From positions 20,660 through 84,659 of the forward strand of contig JBIPOE010000008.1 of assembly GCA_044379485.1 (NCBI GenBank): DNA of 64,000 nucleotides, given 5' to 3'. How positions within the stretch are numbered: the first letter of the stretch is position 1; each line of letters begins with the position of its first letter. This document shows positions 8,720 through 16,885 of this stretch, one piece after another. The notes below the pieces were generated by a model. It was not told the origin of the DNA. It was given only the letters and a program-made list of their open reading frames with translations, and did no database searches. This DNA comes from CAMDMI01 sp044379485 (GTDB lineage Bacteria > Bacteroidota > Bacteroidia > Cytophagales > Flexibacteraceae). A program made the position numbers and the translations under genes.

Positions 8720-9883
8720 ATGATCGAGAAAAAACTCTACGAAACCACCAACCCTCAGGAAAAGGCAATATTGGTAGCTGTAACTCCAAAGCAGCAGTCC
8801 GAAAGACTTACCCAGGAATATCTGGATGAACTTACATTTCTTTGTATAACTGCCAAAGCCACAGTGGTTAAACAGTTTGTGCAAAAGCTTGAGCGACCGG
8901 ACAACGGTACCTATGTGGGCAAAGGCAAACTGGAGGAAATAGTGGCATGGATTGCAGACAACCCCATTGACATTGTTGTTTTTGATGATGATTTAAGTCC
9001 TGCCCAGGTGAGAAATCTGGAAGCTGAACTAAATGTTAAAATCCTGGATCGCAGCTTGTTAATTCTCTACATTTTTTCAATGCGGGCCCAATCTGCTCAA
9101 TCAAAAATTCAGGTGGAGTTGGCTCAATACCAATATGTTTTGCCACGATTGACCCGACTATGGAGCCACTTAACCAAACAAAGAGGAGGAATAGGAAACA
9201 GAGGTCCAGGAGAAAAAGAATTGGAAACAGATAGACGGATTGTAAAGGACAGGATTTCCTATCTAAAAGAAAAACTAGAAACCATTGATAAACAATCTAT
9301 TACCCGAAGAAAAAACAGAGAGAAAATTGTGCGGGTGGCTTTGGTAGGTTATACAAACGTTGGAAAATCCACTTTGCTTAACCTACTTTCAAAGTCTGAG
9401 GTGTTTGCTGAAAACAAACTTTTTGCAACCGTAGATGCTACGGTTAGAAAAGTAGTTTGGGGTAATCTTCCATTTTTACTTACTGATACTGTGGGCTTTA
9501 TAAGAAAGCTACCAACCCACCTTATAGAAAGTTTTAAATCTACTCTGGATGAAATCAGGGAAGCAGATATTTTGGTCCATGTAGTTGATTATTCGCATCC
9601 ATCTCATGACAACCAGATTGAAGTGGTTAATCAGGTTTTAGCAGACTTAAAATGTTCGGATAAGCCTACCATATTGGTTTACAATAAGATAGACCTTGCC
9701 GTATCAGAAGAGAGTGAACCCAAAATCTGGGAAGAATCTTCTAATCCGAAAACAGTTTTTATTTCAGCAGAAAAGAAAACAAATATCCAGGGATTAAGGG
9801 ATTCTATTCTCATAGAAATTAAAAAAGCCCATATTCAGATTTTTCCAAACTGGCTGGATCCAGAAGTATTTGAAGGAGTTTAG
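8720..9883 (+). CDS. hflX: GTPase HflX, ribosome-splitting factor
   Basis: HflX is a translational GTPase that binds the ribosomal E-site region and splits stalled or hibernating ribosomes under stress. The 387-residue protein has the glycine-rich HflX N-terminal domain (GTYVGKGKLEEI near residue 60, then DDDLSPAQVRNLE), the coiled linker with GGIGNRGPGEKELETDRR, and a G domain with G1 GYTNVGKST (from residue 210), the switch region FATVDATVR, G3 DTVGFI and G4 NKID. The start ATG at 8720 is favoured because the conserved domain begins soon afterwards and no upstream in-frame alternative is convincing. It stands upstream of an ABC exporter with a 128-base gap. rqcH and prfC in the same window serve related ribosome-rescue roles. 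Confidence 0.95.
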   Translation: MIEKKLYETTNPQEKAILVAVTPKQQSERLTQEYLDELTFLCITAKATVVKQFVQKLERPDNGTYVGKGKLEEIVAWIADNPIDIVVFDDDLSPAQVRNLEAELNVKILDRSLLILYIFSMRAQSAQSKIQVELAQYQYVLPRLTRLWSHLTKQRGGIGNRGPGEKELETDRRIVKDRISYLKEKLETIDKQSITRRKNREKIVRVALVGYTNVGKSTLLNLLSKSEVFAENKLFATVDATVRKVVWGNLPFLLTDTVGFIRKLPTHLIESFKSTLDEIREADILVHVVDYSHPSHDNQIEVVNQVLADLKCSDKPTILVYNKIDLAVSEESEPKIWEESSNPKTVFISAEKKTNIQGLRDSILIEIKKAHIQIFPNWLDPEVFEGV

Positions 9884-10011
9884 CGAACAGTTCCTCATTT
9901 ATCAGGATGTAAATCACTAATGATGATCAGAATTAATAAAAATAGGATTTGAACAACTTTGGCCCAATCCTTGTGTTATTAAAAATCCAACCAGAACTAT
10001 CATCCTGATTC

Positions 10012-11817
10012 ATGGCAAGAAGTAGATTTAACGAAGTAGAAGACAAAGACAAAAAGCCCATTTCCAAGGTTTCAGCAAGAAATGTCCGGAAAATCCTAGG
10101 TTTCATTTTACCTTATAAAAGAACCTTTATTACTGGTTTTGTTTTTCTGATTTTGTCTGGCTTAACCTCTATGACCTTTCCATTTATCGCTGGTCAATTG
10201 GTTGATTCTGTGCAAAATGTATTTAAAAACTGGAGTCGGAATGAGATTGCCTTAGGCATGTTTGGCGTACTGATGTTTCAGGCAACTTTCAGCTACCTAC
10301 GCGTTGAACTTTTTACCAGAGTAAGCGAAAAGGCAATGCGGGACATTCGAATTAAACTCTACAGCAAAATGATGGCCCTGCCCATTCCCTATATTGAACA
10401 GAGGCGGGTAGGTGAACTGACCAGCCGCCTGACTTCAGATGTTACCCAACTTCAGGATATTTTGTCGTTTACCCTGGCCGAATTTGTTAGACAGATCACA
10501 ACAGTTATTCTTGGAATTTGCATTATTTTTTGGGTTTCGACAAAGTTATCACTGGTTATGCTTTCGGCTTTTCCTTTTATCGTAATTGGAGGTGTGGTTT
10601 TTGGAAAATTCATCAGAAAACTATCTAAAAAAGTGACGGATGATCTGGCTGGGGCAAATACTGTTGCTGAAGAAAGTTTGCAATCGATTCATTCCGTTAA
10701 AGCTTTTACCAATGAAAGTTATGAAGTAAGTCGTTATTATTCAGTGCTTCAGCATGTTGTAGGCAATTCTTTGCAAGCCGCCAGATATCGGGGCATGTTC
10801 ATTTCATTTGTTATTCTGTCTGTTTTTGGTGGAATCGTTTTGGTGCTTTGGTATGGATTGGGTTTGGTGGAATCGCAGGAACTTACCATTGGAAAACTGG
10901 TGTCATTTATACTATATACCACTTTTATTGCGGCAGCAGCAGGTGGCCTTGGAGATTTGTATGGGCAAATTCAAAAAACGATTGGTGCCTCTGAAAGGAT
11001 CATGGAAATTATTGAGACTGAGGATGAATTAGAGGCTCAGCTCAAAAATCCGTTACTTTCAAAAGATCCGGTTGTTGGTTTTATCGAGTTTGAAAATGTC
11101 CATTTTGCTTATCCGTCCAGACCTGAAGTTGAGGTTTTGCAAGGATTAAATTTTAACATAAAACCAGGGCAAAAAATAGCATTGGTAGGGCAAAGTGGGG
11201 CTGGAAAGTCAACCATAGTTCAATTGTTGATGCGATATTATAAAATTAATTCCGGCGGGATCCGATTGGATGGAAAATCAATAGAAAACATTGATATTCA
11301 GCACCTAAGACACAATATTGGTATTGTTCCACAGGAAGTACTTTTGTTTGGTGGAAGCATTGAAGAGAACATTCGGTATGGAAAACCCGAAGCAACACAG
11401 GCTGAAATAAAAGAAGCAGCTCAAAAAGCGAATGCATGGGAGTTTATTTCTTCTTTTCCAGATGGACTGGAAACAAGAGTGGGCGAAAGAGGCATAAAAC
11501 TTTCCGGAGGGCAAAGACAACGAATAGCTATTGCGAGGGCGATTTTAAAGGATCCAGCCATCCTTGTTTTGGATGAAGCTACATCTTCATTGGACTCAGA
11601 ATCAGAACGTTTGGTCCAGGATGCTTTGGATAAATTAATGGAAAACCGGACTACTATTATCATTGCACATAGACTGGCAACCGTGAGAAAAGCGGATAGA
11701 ATATTTGTGATCCAGCATGGAAAAATTACTGAGGAAGGAAGCCATTTGGATTTATTGGATGAAGAAAATGGATTGTATTCCCACCTGGTGAAGATGCAAT
11801 TTGAACTTGAAGCCTGA
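10012..11817 (+). CDS. ABC exporter, fused permease and ATPase (ABCB/MsbA-like)
   Basis: 601 residues; half-transporter expected to work as a homodimer in the inner membrane. An ABC_membrane domain (about 35-320) has six predicted helices. The nucleotide-binding domain (about 355-595) has Walker A GQSGAGKST (from residue 393), the Q-loop in IVPQEVLLFGG, the signature LSGGQRQR (from 497), Walker B ILVLDEATSSLD (from about 517) and the H-loop AHRLATV. The architecture fits lipid A/phospholipid flippases (MsbA) and multidrug exporters equally; Bacteroidota carry several such paralogues, so I do not assign msbA. The next gene, an FtsX-like permease, starts 97 bases downstream on the same strand. 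Confidence 0.9.
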   Translation: MARSRFNEVEDKDKKPISKVSARNVRKILGFILPYKRTFITGFVFLILSGLTSMTFPFIAGQLVDSVQNVFKNWSRNEIALGMFGVLMFQATFSYLRVELFTRVSEKAMRDIRIKLYSKMMALPIPYIEQRRVGELTSRLTSDVTQLQDILSFTLAEFVRQITTVILGICIIFWVSTKLSLVMLSAFPFIVIGGVVFGKFIRKLSKKVTDDLAGANTVAEESLQSIHSVKAFTNESYEVSRYYSVLQHVVGNSLQAARYRGMFISFVILSVFGGIVLVLWYGLGLVESQELTIGKLVSFILYTTFIAAAAGGLGDLYGQIQKTIGASERIMEIIETEDELEAQLKNPLLSKDPVVGFIEFENVHFAYPSRPEVEVLQGLNFNIKPGQKIALVGQSGAGKSTIVQLLMRYYKINSGGIRLDGKSIENIDIQHLRHNIGIVPQEVLLFGGSIEENIRYGKPEATQAEIKEAAQKANAWEFISSFPDGLETRVGERGIKLSGGQRQRIAIARAILKDPAILVLDEATSSLDSESERLVQDALDKLMENRTTIIIAHRLATVRKADRIFVIQHGKITEEGSHLDLLDEENGLYSHLVKMQFELEA

Positions 11818-11913
11818 TTTTTTTCCGAAATTTGACCTTTCAAACCAAAGCCTGATATAGAATTGGAAAATTCTTAACAGTTTTGAAACTTTAATTTCTA
11901 TCCTCAAAACTAA

Positions 11914-13095
11914 GTGAATTTCCTTTTGACCAAAATCTTATGGTTGCGCAGAAGTAAGTGGCAGTTTCTACTTGCTGGCCTGGCATACACCATTGGATTG
12001 ATCATAATGCTTACCGCACTTGAGGCCTATTTGAGTGTAGAAAAACTTGTAAATCAGCAGAAAGCAAAGGGGCAGTTTCTTTTAGTAAATAAGAAAATAT
12101 CCATGGTAAATACCTTTGGTTTGGCCAGTTCCTCATTTACAAGCGATGAAATTGGGATTTTACAAAATGCGCCATTTACCAAAAAAATGGGTTTGCTTGA
12201 ATCAAATCAGTTCCAGGCTTCCATTCGGGCAAGGCAATTGATCAAGTTTTATTCTTTTGTTTTCTTTGAATCGGTTCCTTTTGATTTTTTAGATGAAAAA
12301 ACCAATGAGTTTCGCTGGCATGAAGGCGATAAAAAAGTACCAATTATCGTTTCTCAGGACTTTCTTAATCTTTATAATTTCGGATTTGCATTGAGCCAAA
12401 ACCTGCCTCAAATTTCACGGGAAGGCATCAGAATGGTTCCTTTTGATGTGGTAATTTCTGGTCCGGGTGGGGAGCAAGTACTTGAAGGTGAAATAGTTGG
12501 ATTTACAGAACGTATTTCTTCGGTACTGGTCCCTCAAAATTTTATGAGTTGGGCCAACAGAACCATTGCAGGAAAAGCGAAATCAGAACCTTCGAGGGCA
12601 ATCATCCAGGTAGAGTCAATTTCAGATCCCGGTATTTCTGAATTTCTTAAGAAAAACAGATTCGTTGCCGACCAGGAAAGGATGCAGCTAGGCAAAACCG
12701 GAAGTATTTTAAATACGGTTATGCAAGTGGCAGCGCTTCTAGGCATTATTTTCGTGGTGCTTGCCTTTATCATGTTCAGCATGAACTTCAAACTCATTCT
12801 GGCTGAGGCTTCTACAGATATCCGGCTTATGATTGAACTTGGCTATCGCCATACTGTGATTGGAGGAAATCTCCTCTTTTATTTCTCTGGATTTCTATTC
12901 CTTTTGTTTGGCATTTGTGTCTTTGCTCTGGTAAAAACCAACAATTTTGTTCAACATCTGCTTCAAGGTCAAGGCATTGCATCCGATGCTCAAAATTTCC
13001 CTTTGACTTCCATTTTGGTTGGAGCCTTGTTTTCGATAGGTATCATATTGGTTAACGGTTATTTGATCATCAGAAAGTTACAGAAAACGGCGTAA
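11914..13095 (+). CDS. FtsX-like (MacB-type) ABC permease without an adjacent ATPase
   Basis: 393 residues. One N-terminal transmembrane helix (about 17-40), a large extracytoplasmic domain (about 45-265) similar to the MacB periplasmic core, and three C-terminal helices (about 270-385) with the FtsX-type pattern, including the short cytoplasmic segment around EASTDIRLMIELGYRH. Such proteins normally pair with a separate LolD/MacB-type ATPase, but the neighbouring ABC gene is a complete exporter, so the partner must be elsewhere. The start is GTG at 11914, chosen because the first helix follows directly. It is three bases from the GNAT gene downstream. Substrate unknown; mechanotransmission of lipoproteins or outer-membrane material is a family-based guess. 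Confidence 0.75.
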   Translation: MNFLLTKILWLRRSKWQFLLAGLAYTIGLIIMLTALEAYLSVEKLVNQQKAKGQFLLVNKKISMVNTFGLASSSFTSDEIGILQNAPFTKKMGLLESNQFQASIRARQLIKFYSFVFFESVPFDFLDEKTNEFRWHEGDKKVPIIVSQDFLNLYNFGFALSQNLPQISREGIRMVPFDVVISGPGGEQVLEGEIVGFTERISSVLVPQNFMSWANRTIAGKAKSEPSRAIIQVESISDPGISEFLKKNRFVADQERMQLGKTGSILNTVMQVAALLGIIFVVLAFIMFSMNFKLILAEASTDIRLMIELGYRHTVIGGNLLFYFSGFLFLLFGICVFALVKTNNFVQHLLQGQGIASDAQNFPLTSILVGALFSIGIILVNGYLIIRKLQKTA

Positions 13096-13098
13096 ACA

Positions 13099-13536
13099 AT
13101 GAACATTGAAGTTAAAAAAGCGGCTTTCCAGGATACACTTTGGCCCATCATAAAAGAGATACGTTACACAGTTTTTGTAATTGAACAAAACGTGGACGAG
13201 GCTGAAGAATATGACGAATTTGAACCTGAATGTCCTCATTTTCTGGCGTTTGCAGATGAAACCCCAGCGGGAACAGCCAGGTGGCGAAAAACAGAAAAGG
13301 GCTTTAAACTGGAACGATTTGCAGTTATGGAACCATTTAGAAAATATGGTGTGGGTTCGGCTTTGGTAAAAGCAGTTTTGGCAGAAGTTTTACCAGTTTC
13401 AAATGGTAAACCTATTTATCTCCATGCCCAGGTTCAGGCACTTCCCTTTTACCAAAAGCTTGGTTTTGAAGCCTTTGGAGAAGAATTTATTGAAGCCGAG
13501 ATTATCCATCGGGCCATGAAATTGGTTAGTAAATAA
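13099..13536 (+). CDS. GNAT-family N-acetyltransferase (ElaA-like)
   Basis: 145 residues with the GNAT fold: an N-terminal IRYTVFVIEQNV segment typical of the ElaA-type subgroup, a central beta-strand region FLAFADETPAGTARWR, motif A with the acetyl-CoA pyrophosphate loop RKYGVGSALVKAVL (about 76-90), and motif B YLHAQVQALPFYQKLGFEAFGEEF. The acceptor substrate cannot be told from sequence. The start lies three bases after the permease stop, so the two genes are likely co-transcribed. A three-unit hairpin repeat follows the stop. Confidence 0.85.
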   Translation: MNIEVKKAAFQDTLWPIIKEIRYTVFVIEQNVDEAEEYDEFEPECPHFLAFADETPAGTARWRKTEKGFKLERFAVMEPFRKYGVGSALVKAVLAEVLPVSNGKPIYLHAQVQALPFYQKLGFEAFGEEFIEAEIIHRAMKLVSK

Positions 13537-13546
13537 CTTACATTCT

Positions 13547-13633
13547 ATTGCAGGAAAACTGCAATGAATTGAGTTATTGCATAAAAACTGCAATAAGTGG
13601 CGTTTTTGCAGAAAAACTGCAATAGAAATCAGA
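13547..13633. repeat. Three tandem 29-bp hairpin repeats
   Basis: Three units of exactly 29 bp (13547-13575, 13576-13604, 13605-13633). Each contains a small hairpin of the form TTGCAG-AAAAA-CTGCAA: ATTGCAGGAAAACTGCAAT, ATTGCATAAAAACTGCAAT and TTTGCAGAAAAACTGCAAT. The right arm recurs at 13559, 13588 and 13617. The ten bases after each right arm differ. The array sits between two convergent genes (GNAT and the LytTR regulator). No T-run follows, so it is not an ordinary terminator. Confidence 0.85.
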
Positions 13634-13696
13634 TCCTGTCCAGTTTAACTTTTGAATTTTTTCCTTTCAACTTTTTACTTATTCCTGAATCCTAAC

Positions 13697-14479
13697 CTAT
13701 CCCTCCCACCAAACTTTAAAATTCTGTGCCTTTTCCCTACTCACAAAAACTTCATCATCCGGAGCTGGATGAAGTTCTAGTTTAAGTTTGCCATTCAGGT
13801 GGTTATGCGCTTTATGAATGGCAGAAGCAGAAGCCAGAAACTGTCGGTTTAATCTGAAAAACTGTTTGGGATCCACCATTTCGCCAAGTTCCTCCAGTTT
13901 AAAATCTATGATGTGTTGCTTTCCGGCATGTGTGCTCAAACAAACCCAATCGTTTCGGGTAAAAAAATAGGCAATTTCATTTGTAGAAACAGGGATCAAC
14001 TGATCTGCTTGTTTTACCACAAACCGTTCTCTATATTGGTTTTTGGGAGTTTCTATCTGGTTCATTATCAAACCAATCTTTTGCTGAAACTCTTCCCAGG
14101 GAGCCATATTGACTTTTTGTTGCGCCTGAAATTTTTGAAAAGCTCTTGCCAGTTCTTCCTGTTTTATTGGCTTTAATAAATAATCAATGCTTTGGACTTT
14201 AAATGCCCGTATGGCAAATTCATCGTATGAAGTTGTAAAAATAATTGGACAGGTAACCAGCTGTTTTTCAAATATTTGAAATGAAATTCCATCCCCAAGT
14301 TGGATATCTGAAAGTACCAGATCTGGAGTTGGATTTTGCGTAAACCATTTTATGGCCTGGCTAACAGATTCCAGCACAACCAAAACCTCCGTTTTTATGT
14401 CCAGCTTTTCCAATTGTTTTTGTAAACGATCGGCAGCCAGAGGTTCATCTTCTATGATAACAACTCGAATTCCAAACAT
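13697..14479 (-). CDS. LytTR-family response regulator
   Basis: 260 residues. A receiver domain (about 4-125) has the acidic pair E10-D11, the phospho-acceptor D58 (LVLSDIQLGDG), the conserved Thr in FTTSYDEFAIRAF and Lys in YLLKPI. The LytTR DNA-binding domain (about 150-258) has the segments ERFVVKQADQLIPVSTNEI and FFRLNRQFLASASAI. It binds paired short direct repeats in other bacteria. The start ATG at 14479 lies four bases after the stop of the kinase gene, so the two are an operon and a cognate pair. The target genes are not evident from the neighbourhood. Confidence 0.93.
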   Translation of the reverse strand: MFGIRVVIIEDEPLAADRLQKQLEKLDIKTEVLVVLESVSQAIKWFTQNPTPDLVLSDIQLGDGISFQIFEKQLVTCPIIFTTSYDEFAIRAFKVQSIDYLLKPIKQEELARAFQKFQAQQKVNMAPWEEFQQKIGLIMNQIETPKNQYRERFVVKQADQLIPVSTNEIAYFFTRNDWVCLSTHAGKQHIIDFKLEELGEMVDPKQFFRLNRQFLASASAIHKAHNHLNGKLKLELHPAPDDEVFVSREKAQNFKVWWEG

Positions 14480-14483
14480 GTTT

Positions 14484-15530
14484 TTAAATTAGTGGAATAG
14501 AAACTTCAAAAAATAATTGATCATTGAAGACCTGCACAGGTCTGGCTGTTAACAATTTATATCTTTCCAAAATGTTATTCAGGCCAACTTTTGTTGAACT
14601 TTCGAAATGCACTTTTGGCCGAATTTCATTTTTCACATTAAGGTACCCATCTGAATAATTGATTTGGATGGTCAATGGATGTTCCCTCGTTATCACATTG
14701 TGTTTCAATGCATTTTCTACCAAAAGTTGTACCGAAAGCGGGGCAACCAATTGCTCCATAACTGATTCGGGAATATCTTTTTCGATGGTCAAACCTGAAG
14801 TAAACCGCACTTTTGCCAAATAGAGAAAGGCATTAACAAACTCCATTTCCTCTCTCAGCGTTACGGTATTCCGGTCTTTGCTCACCAATACATAGCGGTA
14901 AACATCTGATAACCTGGATAAATATTGCTGGGCAGGTTCATTTTCGTCAATAAGAGATGAAAGTGTGTTGAGGCTGTTAAACAAGAAATGTGGGTCCAGC
15001 TGATTTTTGAGCGCATCCAACTGTGCTGTTACTTGGGTTCTCATAATGGCCTCAGATTCGAGGACCTGATTTTTCCAGGAATGGAAAAAATAAACTGCTT
15101 CGTAAACCATTAAAACCAAGGTTGTTGGAATTAGTCCAATAAAATAACCACTTATAATTTGATCAAATGTGCAACCGCTGCCAGTAATAAAATAGCCAAT
15201 ATACTTTATGATAACCGTGGCAAAAACCCCATAAGTGAGAACACTCAAAACCAGGTAAGAAATCCTTTTTCTGGTCTGAGAATAGTGAGACATGCCCTTT
15301 TGCAAATACATCCAAATCAATCGGATACCTTCCCAATATGTAACTGTAAAAAGGGATGACATCAAAAATCCCTGAAGATGAGTCGCATGCAAATTTTGGT
15401 TTTCCAATTTATGAAAAGCCAAATGCATGATGAGGGAAATAGCTGGAATACCAATCAATCTGGATAATCCATCATTGACCTTGAATGGCTTACCAATGGC
15501 CTGAATCACTTTTACTTGCTCCTTTTTCAT
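14484..15530 (-). CDS. LytS/YehU-type sensor histidine kinase
   Basis: 348 residues. Four transmembrane helices occupy about residues 25-155 with very short loops, so the signal is probably sensed within or close to the membrane. The His_kinase domain has DPHFLFNSLNTLSSLI with the phospho-acceptor at His181, followed by a HATPase_c domain with the N-box ENALKHN and a glycine-poor G-box (KVGLNNILERY). It acts with the LytTR regulator downstream. The ATG at 15530 lies only five bases beyond the end of the broken vapC reading frame, so its promoter must overlap the vapC 3' end or lie further upstream. Confidence 0.92.
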   Translation of the reverse strand: MKKEQVKVIQAIGKPFKVNDGLSRLIGIPAISLIMHLAFHKLENQNLHATHLQGFLMSSLFTVTYWEGIRLIWMYLQKGMSHYSQTRKRISYLVLSVLTYGVFATVIIKYIGYFITGSGCTFDQIISGYFIGLIPTTLVLMVYEAVYFFHSWKNQVLESEAIMRTQVTAQLDALKNQLDPHFLFNSLNTLSSLIDENEPAQQYLSRLSDVYRYVLVSKDRNTVTLREEMEFVNAFLYLAKVRFTSGLTIEKDIPESVMEQLVAPLSVQLLVENALKHNVITREHPLTIQINYSDGYLNVKNEIRPKVHFESSTKVGLNNILERYKLLTARPVQVFNDQLFFEVSIPLI

Positions 15531-15534
15531 AATA

Positions 15535-15933
15535 TTAATTTTTGGAGACCCAATTTTCTATTTGTAAGCCTTCTATCCTTCGGAACTCATTTTAGTTATT
15601 GGATACCAATGTCAAATTCAAGCTTTTTGCATGTGCAGCTATGAGCGCATCTAACGGGCCAACAGGTGTTCCTGCCCTTTCGAAATTAGCCCATATTTCG
15701 CCATATTGTTTTGCTGCATTCTTATCTAAAGCTAAAACATTTGATGTGGACAAAAACTCATAAAGTGCCATTCTGCTTTCTGCTTTATCTTCACTTTTTG
15801 AAACACCAAACTCCAGTTCATCAACTGTTATTAAGGAAAAAACAACCGTCCCAGGGAATTCTTGCTTAAATCGGTCCAAAACCTTTTTGTCTTTTTTTTG
15901 GATCGGGTAAATAATTATTTTGGTGTCCAACAT
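15535..15933 (-). pseudogene. vapC: VapC-type PIN-domain toxin interrupted by a premature stop
   Basis: PIN-domain ribonuclease of a type II toxin-antitoxin pair, normally cleaving tRNA or rRNA. The translated part (113 residues, ending at 15592) has the acidic active-site residues D3, E39 and D95 (GPLDALIAAHA) in place. It ends in LVSNN followed by TAA. The same frame then continues without gap as NEFRRIEGLQIENWVSKN and stops at 15535, which matches the normal VapC C-terminus (NxxEFxRixGLxxENW). One codon has therefore become a stop, and the frame would otherwise encode about 132 residues, the usual family length. The toxin is probably inactive or altered; a sequencing error is the alternative. 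It starts four bases after vapB. Confidence 0.88.
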
Positions 15934-15937
15934 ATAC

Positions 15938-16177
15938 CTAATCTAGAGATTCTTTAATTTGACCTTCTTTGGGTTGACCTCTCACCTCCATGAAATCATA
16001 AGAAAAATTTTCTAAACTATTAAAAAATGGTTGCCAGGGATTGTGAACTGGTATTACATAGATAAATCTGTTTATCATCTTGAGAAAAATCTTGTCATCT
16101 TCAATTTTCAAACTGGCAGGCAGTTGTAAAAACTGACCTTTAACATTTTCCTGAACATTAATTGTTTCGAAAGCCAT
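15938..16177 (-). CDS. vapB: VapB-type antitoxin (AbrB/MazE-like swapped-hairpin fold)
   Basis: 79 residues from the ATG at 16177 (MAFETINVQENVKGQF). The N-terminal half has the antitoxin DNA-binding pattern kGQFLQLPASLKI-DDKIFLK, and the C-terminal half NPWQPFFNSLENFSYDFMEVR is the toxin-binding tail typical of VapB partners of VapC. A longer frame begins at a TTG at 16204, but that codon overlaps the likely -7 element, so the ATG is preferred. The gene precedes vapC by four bases in an operon. By analogy it should repress its own promoter. With vapC broken it may persist only as an autoregulator. Confidence 0.85.
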   Translation of the reverse strand: MAFETINVQENVKGQFLQLPASLKIEDDKIFLKMINRFIYVIPVHNPWQPFFNSLENFSYDFMEVRGQPKEGQIKESLD

Positions 16178-16192
16178 GCATTTAAATTTTAA

Positions 16193-16200
16193 CAAATCTA
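16193..16200 (-). promoter_or_regulatory. Candidate -7 element of the vapBC promoter
   Basis: TAGATTTG on the minus strand matches TAnnTTTG. The expected -33 TTTG is only TTTC (16218-16221), so this is a moderate candidate. It would give a leader of about ten AT-rich bases before vapB. Confidence 0.45.
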
Positions 16201-16271
16201 CCAATAAAGAAAGGCTTGAAATAGAGTAAATATTTCTTGAAGTTTGGAATAGAAGCCCAAAAAACTCTCAT

Positions 16272-16302
16272 TTTGAAATTGTAGAAAATGGTATTAATTT
16301 TG
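16272..16302 (+). promoter_or_regulatory. Bacteroidota-type promoter of the MazF-type module
   Basis: TTTG at 16272-16275, a 19-base spacer and TAATTTTG at 16295-16302 match TTTG-N19-TAnnTTTG exactly. Transcription would begin about 16309, some 20 bases before the antitoxin ATG. Confidence 0.75.
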
Positions 16303-16329
16303 ATAACTATTTTTTAAGACAAAGTAAAA

Positions 16330-16539
16330 ATGCAAGCTTTTGAATTTACTGCAAATCTTAACTCTGACCATCAGATTCAGATTCCTGAAAATGTCAACCG
16401 ATTTTTCAGTAAAAAAGAAAAAGTAAGAGTTATTATTTTGAAAGATTCGGATGATTCGGATGAGGATTGGAAGGGCCAGACCGCGAAAAACTTTATCGAT
16501 GGGTATAGCATAGAAGATTCCATCTATGATAAACTCTGA
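16330..16539 (+). CDS. Antitoxin of a MazF/PemK-type toxin-antitoxin module
   Basis: 69 residues. The N-terminus (FEFTANLNSDHQIQIPENV) has the beta-hairpin pattern of AbrB/MazE-like antitoxins and the C-terminus is acidic (DSDDSDEDWKG), as expected for a tail that covers the toxin's RNA-binding groove. Identity rests mainly on size and position: its last 14 bases overlap a clear MazF-type toxin gene. It has its own strong promoter, and presumably binds that promoter with the toxin. It is divergent from the neighbouring vapB by about 150 bases. Confidence 0.75.
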   Translation: MQAFEFTANLNSDHQIQIPENVNRFFSKKEKVRVIILKDSDDSDEDWKGQTAKNFIDGYSIEDSIYDKL

Positions 16540-16879
16540 AAAACCATTTAAAGCTGGAGAAGTCGTATTAATTTCATTCCCTTTTACCGATGGCGTTGGT
16601 ATAAAAAAAAGACCTGCCTTAGTCGTGTTTGATTCAAAGGATGGAGACTTTATTTTGGCTAGAATCACATCAAAATCAAACAATTCAATTTTTGATTTTC
16701 CTATTATTGATTGGAAATCTGCAGGTCTTTTAATTGATTCTACGGTTAGATTGCACAAACTGGCAACTTTAGAAATCAGTCTGATTGACAAAGCATTGGG
16801 CATATTAACGGCCTTTGATTTCAAAACATTTGAGGCCAAATTTAAGCAACTTTCCATATCAATCTTTTCTGATTTTTAA
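16526..16879 (+). CDS. MazF/PemK-type endoribonuclease toxin
   Basis: 117 residues. The N-terminus FKAGEVVLISFPFTDGVGIKKRPALVV carries the MazF/PemK family pattern (GxVVLxxFPFTD-x-KxRPALVV), written here as GEVVLISFPFTD and KKRPALVV; the conserved Arg belongs to the active site of this mRNA interferase fold. Later segments (ILARITSKSNNS and STVRLHKLATLE) fit the remaining strands, including the conserved S/T-x-V-R region. The start ATG overlaps the antitoxin gene by 14 bases, typical of translational coupling. The stop is six bases from the convergent TonB-dependent receptor gene. The frame is intact, unlike the neighbouring vapC. Confidence 0.88.
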   Translation: MINSEKPFKAGEVVLISFPFTDGVGIKKRPALVVFDSKDGDFILARITSKSNNSIFDFPIIDWKSAGLLIDSTVRLHKLATLEISLIDKALGILTAFDFKTFEAKFKQLSISIFSDF

Positions 16880-16885
16880 GAATTC

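Noticed and set aside
8663..8884. Minus-strand frame overlapping the start of hflX
   Set aside because: It lies mostly inside hflX and has no protein-like features.
13547..13633. CRISPR-like array
   Set aside because: The 29-bp period is suggestive, but the units are contiguous with only about 10 variable bases and no spacer of normal length, and there are no cas genes.
15592..15594. Stop codon read-through or recoding in vapC
   Set aside because: No selenocysteine or recoding structure is visible, and the organism shows no sign of an altered code; a plain nonsense mutation is simpler.
16177..16204. Longer vapB starting with TTG at 16204
   Set aside because: The nine extra residues overlap the -7 element and do not match the family.
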